Below the pieces are notes generated by a model. It worked only from the letters and a program-made list of their open reading frames with translations, was not told where the DNA came from and made no database searches. From positions 1-64,000 of the forward strand of contig JACPVI010000053.1 in assembly GCA_016191815.1 (NCBI GenBank): a DNA stretch of 64,000 nt, given 5' to 3'. A program made the translations under genes and the position numbers. This document shows, piece after piece, positions 30,745-40,119 of this stretch; position 1 is the first letter of the stretch; each line of letters starts with the position of its first letter. The DNA is from Myxococcales bacterium (GTDB lineage: Bacteria > Myxococcota > Myxococcia > Myxococcales > Myxococcaceae).

Positions 30745-32586
30745 ATGATCCCCCGCCAGCAGATCCGCAACGTCGCCATCGTGGCCCACGTCGACCACGG
30801 CAAGACGACCCTGGTGGACTTCATGCTGCGCCAGGCCGGGGTGTTCCGCTCCAACGAGGCGGTCGCCGAGCGGGTGATGGACTCCTTCGACCTCGAGCGG
30901 GAGAAGGGCATCACCATCCTCGCCAAGAACACCGCGGTCACCTACGGCGGATACCAGATCGCCATCGTCGACACCCCGGGCCACGCGGACTTCGGGGGCG
31001 AGGTCGAACGGGGGCTGAGGCTGGTGGACGGAGTCCTGCTCCTGGTCGACGCCGCGGAGGGCCCGCTGCCGCAGACCCGCTTCGTGCTCTCCAAGGCGCT
31101 CTCCATGGGGCTCGCCACGGTGCTGGTGATCAACAAGATCGACCGCCAGGACGCCCGACCCCGCGTGGTGCTGGACGAGGTGTACTCGCTCTACATCGAC
31201 CTGGGCGCCGACGAGCGGCAGCTCGAGTTCCCCGTCCTCTACGCGGTGGCGCGCGCCGGGCAGGCCTCCCGCTCGCTCGAGGAGCCGGGCACCGACCTGC
31301 GGCCCCTGTTCGAGGCCATCGTCGAGCACATCCCTCCTCCGCCCGGCGCCGCCGAGGGCGAGCCCCTGCAGATGCTGGTCGACAACCTCGACTACGACGA
31401 CTACGTCGGCCGGCTGGCGATCGGGAGGATCCACGCCGGCAGGCTCTGCCCGTCGATGCCGGTGGCGGTGGCCCGCGAAGGAGGAGAGCTGATCCCAGGC
31501 AAGGTGCTCAAGCTGTACGGCTTCTCCGGGCTCAAGCGCGTCGAGCTGAACGACGCCGGCCCGGGGGAGATCGTCTGCCTCGCCGGCCTGGACACGGTCT
31601 CGATCGGCGACACCGTCACCTTGCCGGATTCGCCCCGGGCGCTCCCGCGGATCCGGGTGGACGAGCCGACGATGATGATGGTGTTCCGGGTGAACGACGG
31701 GCCGCTCTCCGGGCGCGAGGGAAAGTACGTCACCTCGCGGAACCTGCGCGAGCGCCTCTTCAAGGAGGCCTACCGCAACGTCTCCATCCGGGTGGAGGAG
31801 ACCGACTCCCCCGACGCCTTCCGGGTGGTCGGCAGAGGCGAGCTGCAGCTCGCGGTGATCATCGAGACCATGCGGAGAGAGGGCTACGAGCTGACCGCCT
31901 CCAACCCCGAGCCGGTGACGCGGGAGATCGACGGCAAGTTGCACGAGCCGATGGAGCTGTTGGTCTGCGACGTGCCGGACGCGGCGGTGGGCCTGGTGAC
32001 GGAGCGGCTGGGCCCGCGAAAGGGGCGGATGGTGCACATGGCGGCCATCGGCTCCGGCCGCACCAGGCTGCACTTCCGGGTGCCTTCGCGGGGGCTGATC
32101 GGCTTCCGGAACGAGTTCCTCACCATCACCCGCGGCGAGGGCATCACCTCGGCCCAGTTCGACGGGTACGAGCCGTGGTTCGGCCACATCCCCAAGCGCA
32201 CCTCGGGGGCGATCGTCTCCGACCGGCTGGGCGAGACGGTGCCCTACGCGCTCTTCTCCATCCAGGAGCGGGGCATCCTCTTCGTCGGCCCGGGAGTGCA
32301 GGTCTACGCGGGGATGGTGATCGGCGAGCACGCCCACCCGCCCGAGCTGAACGTGAACGCCTGCCGCGGCCGCAAGCTGACCAACATCCGCGCCGCCAAC
32401 CGCGACGAGAACGTCATCCTCACGCCTCCCACCGAGATGACGCTGGAGCGATCGCTCGAGTGGATCGCCCCCGACGAGCTGGTGGAGGTGACCCCGCGTT
32501 CGGTCCGCCTGCGAAAGAAGCTGCTCGATTACACCGCGCGCTACCGGGCGGAACGCGAGCGAAAGCGTGAGGCCGAGGAGGGCTGA
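30745..32586 (+). CDS. typA: ribosome-associated GTPase TypA/BipA
   Basis: TypA is a translational GTPase related to EF-G that acts in ribosome assembly and stress adaptation. The 613-residue length is normal. G1 is [12 protein letters not shown]3 is [12 protein letters not shown] and G4 is [10 protein letters not shown]. The C-terminal domain shows [17 protein letters not shown] and [16 protein letters not shown]. The ATG at 30745 ([19 protein letters not shown]) fits the family N-terminus. It converges on the PilZ-kinase gene. Confidence 0.95.
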   Translation: MIPRQQIRNVAIVAHVDHGKTTLVDFMLRQAGVFRSNEAVAERVMDSFDLEREKGITILAKNTAVTYGGYQIAIVDTPGHADFGGEVERGLRLVDGVLLLVDAAEGPLPQTRFVLSKALSMGLATVLVINKIDRQDARPRVVLDEVYSLYIDLGADERQLEFPVLYAVARAGQASRSLEEPGTDLRPLFEAIVEHIPPPPGAAEGEPLQMLVDNLDYDDYVGRLAIGRIHAGRLCPSMPVAVAREGGELIPGKVLKLYGFSGLKRVELNDAGPGEIVCLAGLDTVSIGDTVTLPDSPRALPRIRVDEPTMMMVFRVNDGPLSGREGKYVTSRNLRERLFKEAYRNVSIRVEETDSPDAFRVVGRGELQLAVIIETMRREGYELTASNPEPVTREIDGKLHEPMELLVCDVPDAAVGLVTERLGPRKGRMVHMAAIGSGRTRLHFRVPSRGLIGFRNEFLTITRGEGITSAQFDGYEPWFGHIPKRTSGAIVSDRLGETVPYALFSIQERGILFVGPGVQVYAGMVIGEHAHPPELNVNACRGRKLTNIRAANRDENVILTPPTEMTLERSLEWIAPDELVEVTPRSVRLRKKLLDYTARYRAERERKREAEEG

Positions 32587-32606
32587 TCGCGAGCGCCGAG
32601 GCCCCC

Positions 32607-32636
32607 AAAGCCGGGTTCGGGACCGGGACCGGCTTT
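32607..32636. terminator. probable bidirectional terminator between typA and the PilZ-kinase gene
   Basis: AAAGCCGG at 32607-32614 pairs perfectly with CCGGCTTT at 32629-32636, leaving a 14-base loop. It has A on one side and T on the other, so it could end transcripts from both convergent genes. Confidence 0.6.
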
Positions 32637-32656
32637 TCCTACGTCAACTTGATCGC

Positions 32657-34324
32657 TCAGGGCCGCCCGCCCCCGTCGCTCGCCCAGAGGTAGAAGACCG
32701 ATCGCGCGGAGGCCGCCTCCAGCGCGGAGGGACACTCCCCCGTCGCGTACAGCGCATCGCAGAAGGCCCGGGCGCCCTGCGGCCGCTTGCGGGGCTCATA
32801 GGAGAGCCCCTGGAGGATCAGCTTCTCCAGCGCCCGCGTCACCTCGGGGTTCATGCGCGAGGGGGCGATCGGGCCCCGCTTGATCGCCTTGCACATCTCG
32901 TTGGGGTCCTGGGCCTTGAAGGGCATCACCCCGGTGGCGGACTCGTACAAGAGCACCGCCACCTGGAAGACATCCACCAGCGGGGTGGCCGGCGGGCCGG
33001 AGAGGTACAGCTCCGGGGCCAGGTAGGAGAGCTTGGTGGCGAACGCCGGCTGCTCGCCGAGCTCGCTCACCTTGGTGCTGGCGGCGCCGAAATCGGTCAG
33101 CCGGACTGCTCCCTCCTCGGTGAGCAGCACGTTCGAAGGCGTGACGTCTCCGTGCACCACCTCGATCGGCCGCCCGGAGAGCGAGGAGAAGCCGTGGCAG
33201 TGCTCGAGGATGGTCAACAGCTCCTCGCCGATCGACATGAGCGAGCGGATCGGCGGGCGCACCCCCGCCCGCGTGTACACCATCAGGATGTCGGCCAGCG
33301 AGCGGCCATCGACGTACTCCATCGCGATCCAGTGCTCCCCCCCGAAGTTGAGCGCGGTGTGCGCGTGCACCACGCCGGGGTGCTTGAGCAGCCGGCCCAG
33401 GTCGGCCTCGGTGGTGAAGCGCTCGACCGCCCCCGGCTCGGAGGCCAGCTCCGGCCTCAGCCGCTTGAGGGCGACCTGCTTGCCCGAGAGCGGCCCCTCC
33501 ACCGCGCGCCCGCGGTAGACGTCGCACATGCCGCCTCGGGCGATGAACTCCTCGATCTCGAACTGGCCGACCCTGGCGATGGGCCGCGAGTCGGGCGGCG
33601 TCTTCACCCTCCTCGGCAGGAAAAGGAATGAGCGGAGCACCCTCGCCAGGAAGGCCCGCTGGCCCGCGTCCCCGGTGAACTTGAGGCCTGCCCAGTCCTC
33701 CGGGTCGCCGCTGCGCGTCCACACCACCTGCGCGGAGACGAGCTGCATCTTGCCGTCCTCGGCGCAGACCAGCGAGAGCTCGCCCTGGAAGTCCTTTTGC
33801 GGTACCTCCGGGCCAACCACGAGCGCGCCGCTGACGCTCATGTTCCTCAGCCGGAGCGCCAGCGCGGGCTCGTCCGGCCTGCCCTGCCAGGAGGTCTCCG
33901 CGCTCAGCTCTATTCGCCGACGGGCGCGCTTCCCGTCGGGGATCGTCAACAGGCGCAGGAACAGCGACTCGAAGGTCGGCACCAGGCCCGGATCGATGTG
34001 GGTGATCTTCAGGCCGGCCCGGTAGGGCAGCTCGCTGGAGGCATCGGCGCCACCCGCCACCTGCTCGATGGTGGAGACGCGGGCCATCACCGGGACCTCG
34101 CAGGCGCCATCCGGCGCGGGGATCACCAGCTCCACCGGGGAGCCGGGGAGCAACAGCTCCCGGGTGGCGATCGCCAGCCCGGCATAGGAGATGTTCAGGG
34201 CGCGCTCTCCGACGAAGCCCTGCCCGGAACGGCGCAGCACGGGGATGTCCACCCGCAGCCTCGGGAATCGGCGGTTCTCTTGCGCCTCCCCCCTCGATGC
34301 CGCGAGGTCATCGGCCAGCGACAT
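32657..34324 (-). CDS. PilZ-PilZ-Ser/Thr protein kinase fusion
   Basis: The 555-residue soluble protein begins with two PilZ domains. The first has the RxxxR motif at 18-22 and NxSxxG (NISYAG, 44-49); the second has RARRR and NMSVSG, so both keep the two c-di-GMP-binding motifs. A Hanks-type kinase domain follows (about residues 260-530) with a glycine loop (ARGGMCDVYRG), VALKRL, HGDVTPSN in the catalytic loop (HGD instead of HRD, catalytic Asp kept), TDFGAA and YLAPEL. No transmembrane segment is seen. It lies 46 bases behind the GltH-like gene on the same strand. A role in coupling c-di-GMP to the envelope complex is inference. Confidence 0.92.
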   Translation of the reverse strand: MSLADDLAASRGEAQENRRFPRLRVDIPVLRRSGQGFVGERALNISYAGLAIATRELLLPGSPVELVIPAPDGACEVPVMARVSTIEQVAGGADASSELPYRAGLKITHIDPGLVPTFESLFLRLLTIPDGKRARRRIELSAETSWQGRPDEPALALRLRNMSVSGALVVGPEVPQKDFQGELSLVCAEDGKMQLVSAQVVWTRSGDPEDWAGLKFTGDAGQRAFLARVLRSFLFLPRRVKTPPDSRPIARVGQFEIEEFIARGGMCDVYRGRAVEGPLSGKQVALKRLRPELASEPGAVERFTTEADLGRLLKHPGVVHAHTALNFGGEHWIAMEYVDGRSLADILMVYTRAGVRPPIRSLMSIGEELLTILEHCHGFSSLSGRPIEVVHGDVTPSNVLLTEEGAVRLTDFGAASTKVSELGEQPAFATKLSYLAPELYLSGPPATPLVDVFQVAVLLYESATGVMPFKAQDPNEMCKAIKRGPIAPSRMNPEVTRALEKLILQGLSYEPRKRPQGARAFCDALYATGECPSALEAASARSVFYLWASDGGGRP

Positions 34325-34370
34325 GGGCCAAGGCTACCAGAGGCGCAGGCGATCGGCCCGCGCGTCCTCG

Positions 34371-34988
34371 TTAGAAGGTGTACTTCACCCGGGGGAAGAA
34401 CTGCAGCGAGGTGATGTTCGCGCCGACGATGTACCGCCCCATCACGTCGAAGCCGATGCTGAAGTGGTCCATCGAGGTGGCGTATTCCACGCCGAGCCCA
34501 ACGCCTGCGTTCGGTCCCCGATCGATTGCCCCGTTGGGGTCCTGGGACCCTTTGGGACGAGGCGGGTTGAACGTGGGCGCGGGCTGCATCAGCGTGTAGC
34601 CGCCCACCAACTTGGGGGTGACGTAGAAGCGCTCCGCGATCCGGAAGAGGTAGGCCGCGGTGAGGTCGATGAACATCACCGTGAAGTTGTCGGCCTCGAC
34701 GCACTCCTCCCTCTCCTTGCGGTCCCAGCAGTTCTGGGCGTTCGCGCCGATGCCGGCGTGAAGGCCCAGCTCGATCGTCTGGCTCACGTCGTAGCCGATG
34801 CCGAGCTGGAGGTAGGTCTGAAGGTTCGAGTAGCCGTCCTCGCCGCCGACGGTCATGAAGCCGCCGATGTCGGTCTCGGTGAAGAAGCCGCGGCGCACCA
34901 CGAGCGCCACGCCTTCCGGCGGGGTGGCGGCAGTGGCCGCGAACGCCGACAGAGCGGCGGCCACCGCGAGGAGCCTGCGCACGAGCAT
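34371..34988 (-). CDS. outer-membrane beta-barrel protein, GltH/NfsH-like by position
   Basis: The 205-residue product has a signal peptide (MLVRRLLAVAAALSAFAATA), alternating beta-strand sequence throughout (LQLGIGYDVSQTIELGLHAG, GVGLGVEYATSMDHFSIGFD) and a terminal aromatic residue in PRVKYTF, the signal for barrel assembly. It is the last of the three barrels in the Glt/Nfs-type cluster and sits where GltH or NfsH does in M. xanthus. Homology is judged from position and type, not from an alignment. The ATG at 34988 is chosen because the signal peptide follows. Confidence 0.75.
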   Translation of the reverse strand: MLVRRLLAVAAALSAFAATAATPPEGVALVVRRGFFTETDIGGFMTVGGEDGYSNLQTYLQLGIGYDVSQTIELGLHAGIGANAQNCWDRKEREECVEADNFTVMFIDLTAAYLFRIAERFYVTPKLVGGYTLMQPAPTFNPPRPKGSQDPNGAIDRGPNAGVGLGVEYATSMDHFSIGFDVMGRYIVGANITSLQFFPRVKYTF

Positions 34989-35064
34989 TGCTGGCACCGT
35001 CCTTGTCCTAGGAGCGTGCCAACTTACCCGTGCCCCCACACAAGCCGCAACGGAGAATCGGCGT

Positions 35065-36246
35065 TCACTCCGCGTCGCCGGCGGCCTTGAACACCCAGCG
35101 GAAGCTGACCTCCACCACGCCTCCGCCTTCGGGCTCGGGAAAGCGCCAGCGGCGAACACTCTCCAGCATGCAGGCCTCCACGTTGGCGTTGGCCAGAGAC
35201 GACTCGGCGACCTGCGCCTCGGACACCTCACCCGCCGGATCGATCACGAAGCGCACCGCCACCTTCCCCGCCAGATCGGGCAGCCTCGCCAGCTCCGACT
35301 CGTAACAGAACTTGATCTCCGATTGGTGCCGCCGGACCACGCGCGAGATGACCTCCCTCGGGAGGCCGCCGATCACCCGGGTGGGACCTCTGGGCGGGGT
35401 CTCCTCGCGCTTGCGGAGAGCGTTCGGAGCGAGGCCGCCTCCAGGGCCTCGCTCCGGGCCTCCCAGGCCAGGCAGCCTGCCGAGCCCCAGGGGTCCTCCA
35501 CCCCAGCCGGGCGTGGAGCCGCGCGCGTCGATCCCGTACAGGCCAAGCGCGTCGCTCAGCATCGGACCTCCGGTCAGGCCCTCCAGGGCGGCGTCGATCC
35601 CGCGCCCCAAGCCGGCTCCGATGACCGCATCCGCCTTGGCGCCGAGCTGGTCGAGCACTCCCAAAAGACCCAGCCGGGTCCGCTTCCTCCCCGGCCCCCC
35701 CGCGCCCCGAGGGCCTCGCTCGTCAGCCTGCCGCTCCTGCTTGCGCACGGCTGGCTGCTCGGGGAGCAGCAGGCGTGGCACCTTGAGGCGCGGAACATCT
35801 CTCAGCAGGTCGCCGAGGCTGGCGGAGGGTCCAATGGCCAGCACCGAGCCGTCGTCCTCGGCGCCCGGGGTGAGGTGAAAGGCGGCGGCGAGGGCAAGGA
35901 GCACGAGGACTCCGAAGCTGGTGAGCTTGAAGAACTGGATCTCCGCGAAATCGAGCTCCCGCCGCGAGAGGGCGCCTTCGGGCGCGGCAGGTCCCAGCTC
36001 GAACGTCAGCCCCGACCAGGCGATCGTGGCCCGGGCTCCCACCTCGAGCTCCACCGGCTCGGCGCAAGGCGCGCGGCTCTCGCCCGGGGCGGTGAGCTCG
36101 GCCCCATGAGGCAACTCGACGCGCGCGCTCCCGCTCGAGTCGGTGGTGATCGCCAATCCTTCGATTTCCACCCGCTGGCGAGCGGCGAGGTGGACCACGT
36201 CGAGGAGCTGATCGCCCCAGCGGAGCGCAACCGAAACCCTTTCCAT
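35065..36246 (-). CDS. second GltG-like protein without FHA domain (AgmX/PglI C-terminal domain)
   Basis: The 393-residue protein repeats the plan of its upstream neighbour minus the FHA domain. The N-terminus (VALRWGDQLLDVVHL) matches VALLWGDTLINVGHF of the neighbour. One membrane helix follows at about residues 105-124 (FFKLTSFGVLVLLALAAAF), then a Gly/Pro-rich periplasmic linker and a C-terminal TonB-like AgmX/PglI domain with IKFCYESELARLPDLAGKV, IDPAGEVSEAQV and MLESVRRWRFPEPEGG. The likely topology is cytoplasmic N-terminus and periplasmic C-terminus. It looks like a tandem duplicate of the GltG-like gene, 67 bases downstream of it. Confidence 0.85.
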   Translation of the reverse strand: MERVSVALRWGDQLLDVVHLAARQRVEIEGLAITTDSSGSARVELPHGAELTAPGESRAPCAEPVELEVGARATIAWSGLTFELGPAAPEGALSRRELDFAEIQFFKLTSFGVLVLLALAAAFHLTPGAEDDGSVLAIGPSASLGDLLRDVPRLKVPRLLLPEQPAVRKQERQADERGPRGAGGPGRKRTRLGLLGVLDQLGAKADAVIGAGLGRGIDAALEGLTGGPMLSDALGLYGIDARGSTPGWGGGPLGLGRLPGLGGPERGPGGGLAPNALRKREETPPRGPTRVIGGLPREVISRVVRRHQSEIKFCYESELARLPDLAGKVAVRFVIDPAGEVSEAQVAESSLANANVEACMLESVRRWRFPEPEGGGVVEVSFRWVFKAAGDAE

Positions 36247-36313
36247 CGCGTCTTCCCCCTAGAAGGTGCAGGGGGTAAGACAACCCGCACTGGATTGGGT
36301 TCTCTCGAAGCGG

Positions 36314-38203
36314 CTACTCGTCTCCCGAGTCCGCGCCCGCGGACTTGAACACCCAGGGGAAGCTGACGGTGACCACGCCTCCGCCCTGCGGTTCGGGGAA
36401 CTTCCACCGCCGGATGCGCGACAGCATGCAGTTCTCGGCGTTGGCGCTGCCCAAGGACGACTCGGAGACGTTGGCCTCGGACACCGCTCCTGCGGGGTCG
36501 ATTGTGAACACCACCGCCACCTTGCCGGCCAGGTCGGGCACCTTCTGCAGCTCCTGCTCGTAGCAGAACTTGATCTCGTTCTGGTGGCGCTTGATCACCT
36601 TGGCGATCACGTCCTTGGAGAGGCCGCCCACCACGGTGGTCTTGCCCGGCACCACGCGGGTGGTGTCCTTGCCGCGCCCGCCCAGGTCAATCGAGCCATA
36701 GCCGCCGGCGCCCCGCCCGGTGCCCTTGGTCCCCAGGCCGCCGAGCCCGAGCCCGGTGCCGCCGCCGCCCGGACCGGTGCCGCGCGAGCCGAGGCCGCCC
36801 ACGCCGTGAGCGTCGCCCAGCCCGGCGCCGCCCTGCAGCCCTCCCAGCGCGTTGTTGATCCCGGTGCCCAGGCCGCCCGGGCCGAACACGTTCGAAGCGC
36901 CGCCCGCCGCGCCGCCGAGCGCGCCGAGCAGCCCCGCCGCCATCACCTTCTTGCGGTCCTCCTCGCGCTTGTTGGCGTCGACCACCGGGCTGCCCTTCTT
37001 CGAGGGGTCCGCCTGGTCCTTCTTCGCGTCCTGCTTGCCGAACTTGCCCTCTTTCTCCTTCGCCTTGGCGCCCTCTTGCAGGCCGGAGAGATCCTTGAAC
37101 TTCTTGATCTCGATCTTCTTCTCCGGCTTGACGAGCAGCTTCACGTACTTGGAGGGGTTCTGGAAGATGTCGTCGGAGGTGCCCCACTCGCCCTGCGGAG
37201 TGAGGAGCATCGCCGCCACCATGGCGATGAAGGCCATGATGCAGATGGAGGAGATCTTGAAGAAGGTGAAGTCGGCCTCCTCCATCCGGCCGACCGCGAC
37301 CGCGGCGGAGGGCCGCACGTAGCGGATGATGAAGGCCACGTTCTCGAAGGAGACCTGGGCCCGGTCGTGCAGCCCCAGCTCGATCGAGTCGGCGCGGATC
37401 GGGCCATCCGAGCCGCGCAGCTTGCCCTCGGCGCGCAGCTGCTCCTTCGACTTGTGGCTGTCGCCGCGGGTCGACACCACCACGCCGGCGTCGTGGGGCA
37501 CGTCCACCTGCATGGTGGAGCCCTTGGACCGGACCAGGGTGAAGCTGTCGCCGATGGAGGGGGCGAAGACGTGGAAGTGGTTCCGCTTCGCCTCGCCGAT
37601 GGTGACCGGCACCCCGTCGGCGAAGTGCCCCACGTTGATCAGCGTGTCGCCCCACAACAGCGCTACCTGGAGGACCTTGCTGTCTTCGGCCGGAGTGGCC
37701 TCGGCGGGGAGCGGATCGTTGAAGAGGATCGCCGCGTTCTTCCCGGTGCCCGCCAGGGCCCGCGGGACCAGCGGCTTGGGAGCGGGCTTTATGGCGGGGG
37801 CGGCCGCCGGAGGAGGCGGGGCTAGAGGCATCGCCTTGGCCGCGATGTCGCGGGCCAGCTGATCGTTCGGCACCGCCTCGGTGGAGTCGGCGTCGCCGAA
37901 GAGCACCTTCACCTTGGAGCCGCCGAGGTGCAGAACGTCGCCGGAGGCCAGCGCCACCGGGTTGTTGATCGGCTCGTCGCCCAGCTTGGTGCCGTGCTCG
38001 CTCCCCAAGTCGATGGCGGTGACGATCCCGCTCTTCTCCACCTTGAGCATCACGTGGAGGTTGGAGACCTTCGGATCCGGGATTTTCACCGCGGCGCCCG
38101 CGCCGGAGCCGAGGATGACGCTCTCCAGCTCTGAGCGGGACTCGAGGGTCGTCCCGTCCGGGCCGGTGATGCGGAAGGTGAGCGCGTTCTTCTTCGAAGC
38201 CAT
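36314..38203 (-). CDS. FHA-TM-AgmX/TonB-like inner-membrane protein, GltG/NfsG-like
   Basis: The 629-residue protein has an N-terminal FHA domain (about residues 20-105) with KVSNLHVMLKVE and DLGSEHGTKLG, then a long domain (175-300). One transmembrane helix spans about 314-334 (FFKISSICIMAFIAMVAAML), followed by a Lys-rich stretch, a Gly-rich linker and a C-terminal AgmX/PglI domain (IKFCYEQELQKVPDLAGKV, MLSRIRRWKFPEPQGGG). This is the architecture of M. xanthus GltG and NfsG, which bridge cytoplasm and periplasm. The FHA domain could read phosphothreonine signals. It stands in the G position of the cluster. Confidence 0.88.
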   Translation of the reverse strand: MASKKNALTFRITGPDGTTLESRSELESVILGSGAGAAVKIPDPKVSNLHVMLKVEKSGIVTAIDLGSEHGTKLGDEPINNPVALASGDVLHLGGSKVKVLFGDADSTEAVPNDQLARDIAAKAMPLAPPPPAAAPAIKPAPKPLVPRALAGTGKNAAILFNDPLPAEATPAEDSKVLQVALLWGDTLINVGHFADGVPVTIGEAKRNHFHVFAPSIGDSFTLVRSKGSTMQVDVPHDAGVVVSTRGDSHKSKEQLRAEGKLRGSDGPIRADSIELGLHDRAQVSFENVAFIIRYVRPSAAVAVGRMEEADFTFFKISSICIMAFIAMVAAMLLTPQGEWGTSDDIFQNPSKYVKLLVKPEKKIEIKKFKDLSGLQEGAKAKEKEGKFGKQDAKKDQADPSKKGSPVVDANKREEDRKKVMAAGLLGALGGAAGGASNVFGPGGLGTGINNALGGLQGGAGLGDAHGVGGLGSRGTGPGGGGTGLGLGGLGTKGTGRGAGGYGSIDLGGRGKDTTRVVPGKTTVVGGLSKDVIAKVIKRHQNEIKFCYEQELQKVPDLAGKVAVVFTIDPAGAVSEANVSESSLGSANAENCMLSRIRRWKFPEPQGGGVVTVSFPWVFKSAGADSGDE

Positions 38204-38255
38204 GAGCCTGCCTCTTGTCTCCGGTAGCGAAATGCGCGGGCCGACGGCGCCCGAC

Positions 38256-38519
38256 CTACAGGTTGTCCACCGACTTCTGGAGCTCGGGCGAGAAATTCTC
38301 GCGGACCTTGATCAGGCTCTTGAAGTTGGTCTTCTTCTTCGACAGGGCGTAGGTGCCTTCGGGCTTGGTCAGCTCCCCTTCGACGGCGACGTCGGTGAAG
38401 TCGATGACGGTCTTCTTGCGGTACACCGTGCGATCCGCCTCGCGGATTACCTTCTCCTGCGCCAAGGCGGGCGCCGAGAACAGCGCCAAGAGGCCCGCCG
38501 CAAGCCACATACGCTTCAT
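38256..38519 (-). CDS. small periplasmic protein, GltF/NfsF-like by position
   Basis: The 87-residue product has a signal peptide ending at ALAQ (MKRMWLAAGLLALFSAPALAQ) and a 66-residue mature part. That part contains TVYRKKTVIDFTDVAVEGEL, a run of lysines (KKKTNFKSL) and a C-terminal helix FSPELQKSVDNL. It has AGGAGA six bases before the ATG. It lies between the GltE- and GltG-like genes, which is the F position in M. xanthus glt and nfs loci. Partner identity is inferred from position. Confidence 0.8.
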   Translation of the reverse strand: MKRMWLAAGLLALFSAPALAQEKVIREADRTVYRKKTVIDFTDVAVEGELTKPEGTYALSKKKTNFKSLIKVRENFSPELQKSVDNL

Positions 38520-38552
38520 CGAGTATCTCCTGCGCGGGTGAGACAACTGGAC

Positions 38553-38589
38553 ACCCGATCGGGTTCCTCCGGGCGGTGCATCGCCCGGA
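38553..38589. promoter_or_regulatory. palindrome and hairpin in the leader of the GltF-like gene
   Basis: A perfect 12-bp palindrome ACCCGATCGGGT (38553-38564) is followed by an 8-bp perfect stem (TCCGGGCG at 38568-38575 with CGCCCGGA at 38582-38589). They lie in the 217-base gap between the GltE- and GltF-like genes, the widest gap in this operon. There is no T-run, so a simple terminator is unlikely; an operator or an RNA processing site is possible. Confidence 0.3.
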
Positions 38590-38736
38590 CCGGCCGAAAG
38601 GCGGCGCATAGTAAGGGATTTCAGGGCCATTTGTCACGGCCCGGCCCGGCGCGGCGAACGCGATTCGCCACTGGCGGCACTCCTCTTCCAGCCTCGCCAG
38701 CGCCGCTGATGACGCCGCGCGGCAAGCGAACTGAAG

Positions 38737-40089
38737 CTACTGCTTGGCCTCAGTGGGAGCGGGCGCGGGCTCGGACTTGGGGGCCTCTCCCTGGGGCTGG
38801 GCGCCGGCTGGGGGCGGCTGAGGCTGGCCTTCGGGCGGAGGCTGCGCGCCCTCCTCCTTCGCAGCCTGATCAGCCACCTTGTCGAGCAGGGACTCGCCGC
38901 CCTTGACCTCCTTGGGCTTCTGCCGCTCCTGAGGCGGAGCGCCCTGCTGGGCGCCGGTCTTCTGCATCGCCAGGATGCCCTTCATCTTGTTGTCGACGAG
39001 TTGCTGGTCCTGGGCGCTGGTGGTGAGCAAACCCTTGCACTTCTCGAGGAGGGTGAGCGCCTTGTCCCATCCGCTGCGGTCGGCCGCGTAGGCCCAGCCC
39101 GCACCGCAGATGGCGTCGGGGTGGTCGGCGCGGATGGCGAGCACCTTCTCGAAGGCGGCGCCAGCGGCGAGGCCCTTCTTCGGATCCCGACCCTTCTGGC
39201 CGTCCAGCGCAAAGGCGAAGCCGAGATGCCCTTCATAGGAGGTTGGATCGAGGGCGACCGCCTTGCCGAAGGCCTTCTCCGCCCCCTCGTAGTCGCGGTA
39301 GGAGAGCGCCATCGCCCCGATGTTCATGTGGCCCGGGGCGAACTTGTCATTGAGGGTGACCGCCTTCTGGAACTCGCCCAGGGCCCTCCGCCGATCCTCC
39401 AGCTTGAGGTGGATCATCCCCAGGTTGTTGTGGACGCCTGGATCCTTGTCGTCGAGCTTGCGGGCGTTGCCGGAGATGAACTCGGCGAGCCGGAAATTCC
39501 CCTGGTCGTAGTAGATGAGGGCCAGGTTCTTGTAGGCGTCGGGGTTGTCCTTGGTGCGGGAGAGCACCTTCCTCACGGTGGCCTCGGCGTCCTTGAAGCG
39601 CTTGCCCAGCCGGTAGGCGACGGTGAGGTTGTTGAGCAGGGCGACGTCGTGCTCGCGCCCCGGCTGCTTGAGGGCCTGCTCGTAGAGGGAGATCGCCTTC
39701 TCGAACTTGTCCCGGAGGCGGTACACCTTGCCGAGGTTGAGCAAGGTGGGGGTGTGGTTGGGGTCGAGCTTCCGGGTGGCTTCGTAGGCGGCCTCGGCCT
39801 CGGCGAGGTTTCCCAGCCGCTCCTTCACTACGCCCAGGTTGTACTGGGCGTTCACCATCTGGGGCGCCTTCTCCAAGACTTTCTGGAAGGCCGCCTCGGC
39901 GTCCTCCAGCTTGCCCGCGTCGAAGGCCTTCACCCCTTGGGAGAACAGCTCTTCCGGAGTCCTCTCCTTGGGAGGCGGCGGTGGCGCGGCGGCGAGCGCA
40001 GGATCGGGCTTCACCACCTCCGGGGCGGTCTTGCAGGCGAACAGCGCCAGGGCGAAAAGGGCGAGGGCGGCGATGGAAAGTGACTTCAT
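38737..40089 (-). CDS. TPR lipoprotein, GltE/AglT-like
   Basis: The 450-residue protein has a lipoprotein signal with lipobox LFAC (Cys19), then a short Pro-rich spacer. About seven TPR units follow (from about residue 45 to 350), for example DAEAAFQKVLEKAPQMVNAQ, YNLGVVKERLGNLAEAEAAY and NNLGMIHLKLEDRRRALGEF. The C-terminal 80 residues are Pro/Gln/Ala-rich. This is the organisation of AglT (GltE) in M. xanthus. It probably sits at the outer-membrane inner leaflet or in the periplasm as a scaffold of the complex. It follows the GltD-like gene by 30 bases. Confidence 0.88.
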   Translation of the reverse strand: MKSLSIAALALFALALFACKTAPEVVKPDPALAAAPPPPPKERTPEELFSQGVKAFDAGKLEDAEAAFQKVLEKAPQMVNAQYNLGVVKERLGNLAEAEAAYEATRKLDPNHTPTLLNLGKVYRLRDKFEKAISLYEQALKQPGREHDVALLNNLTVAYRLGKRFKDAEATVRKVLSRTKDNPDAYKNLALIYYDQGNFRLAEFISGNARKLDDKDPGVHNNLGMIHLKLEDRRRALGEFQKAVTLNDKFAPGHMNIGAMALSYRDYEGAEKAFGKAVALDPTSYEGHLGFAFALDGQKGRDPKKGLAAGAAFEKVLAIRADHPDAICGAGWAYAADRSGWDKALTLLEKCKGLLTTSAQDQQLVDNKMKGILAMQKTGAQQGAPPQERQKPKEVKGGESLLDKVADQAAKEEGAQPPPEGQPQPPPAGAQPQGEAPKSEPAPAPTEAKQ

Positions 40090-40119
40090 GGCGGGTTCCG
40101 TTGGATAGGGAGTCGAGGC

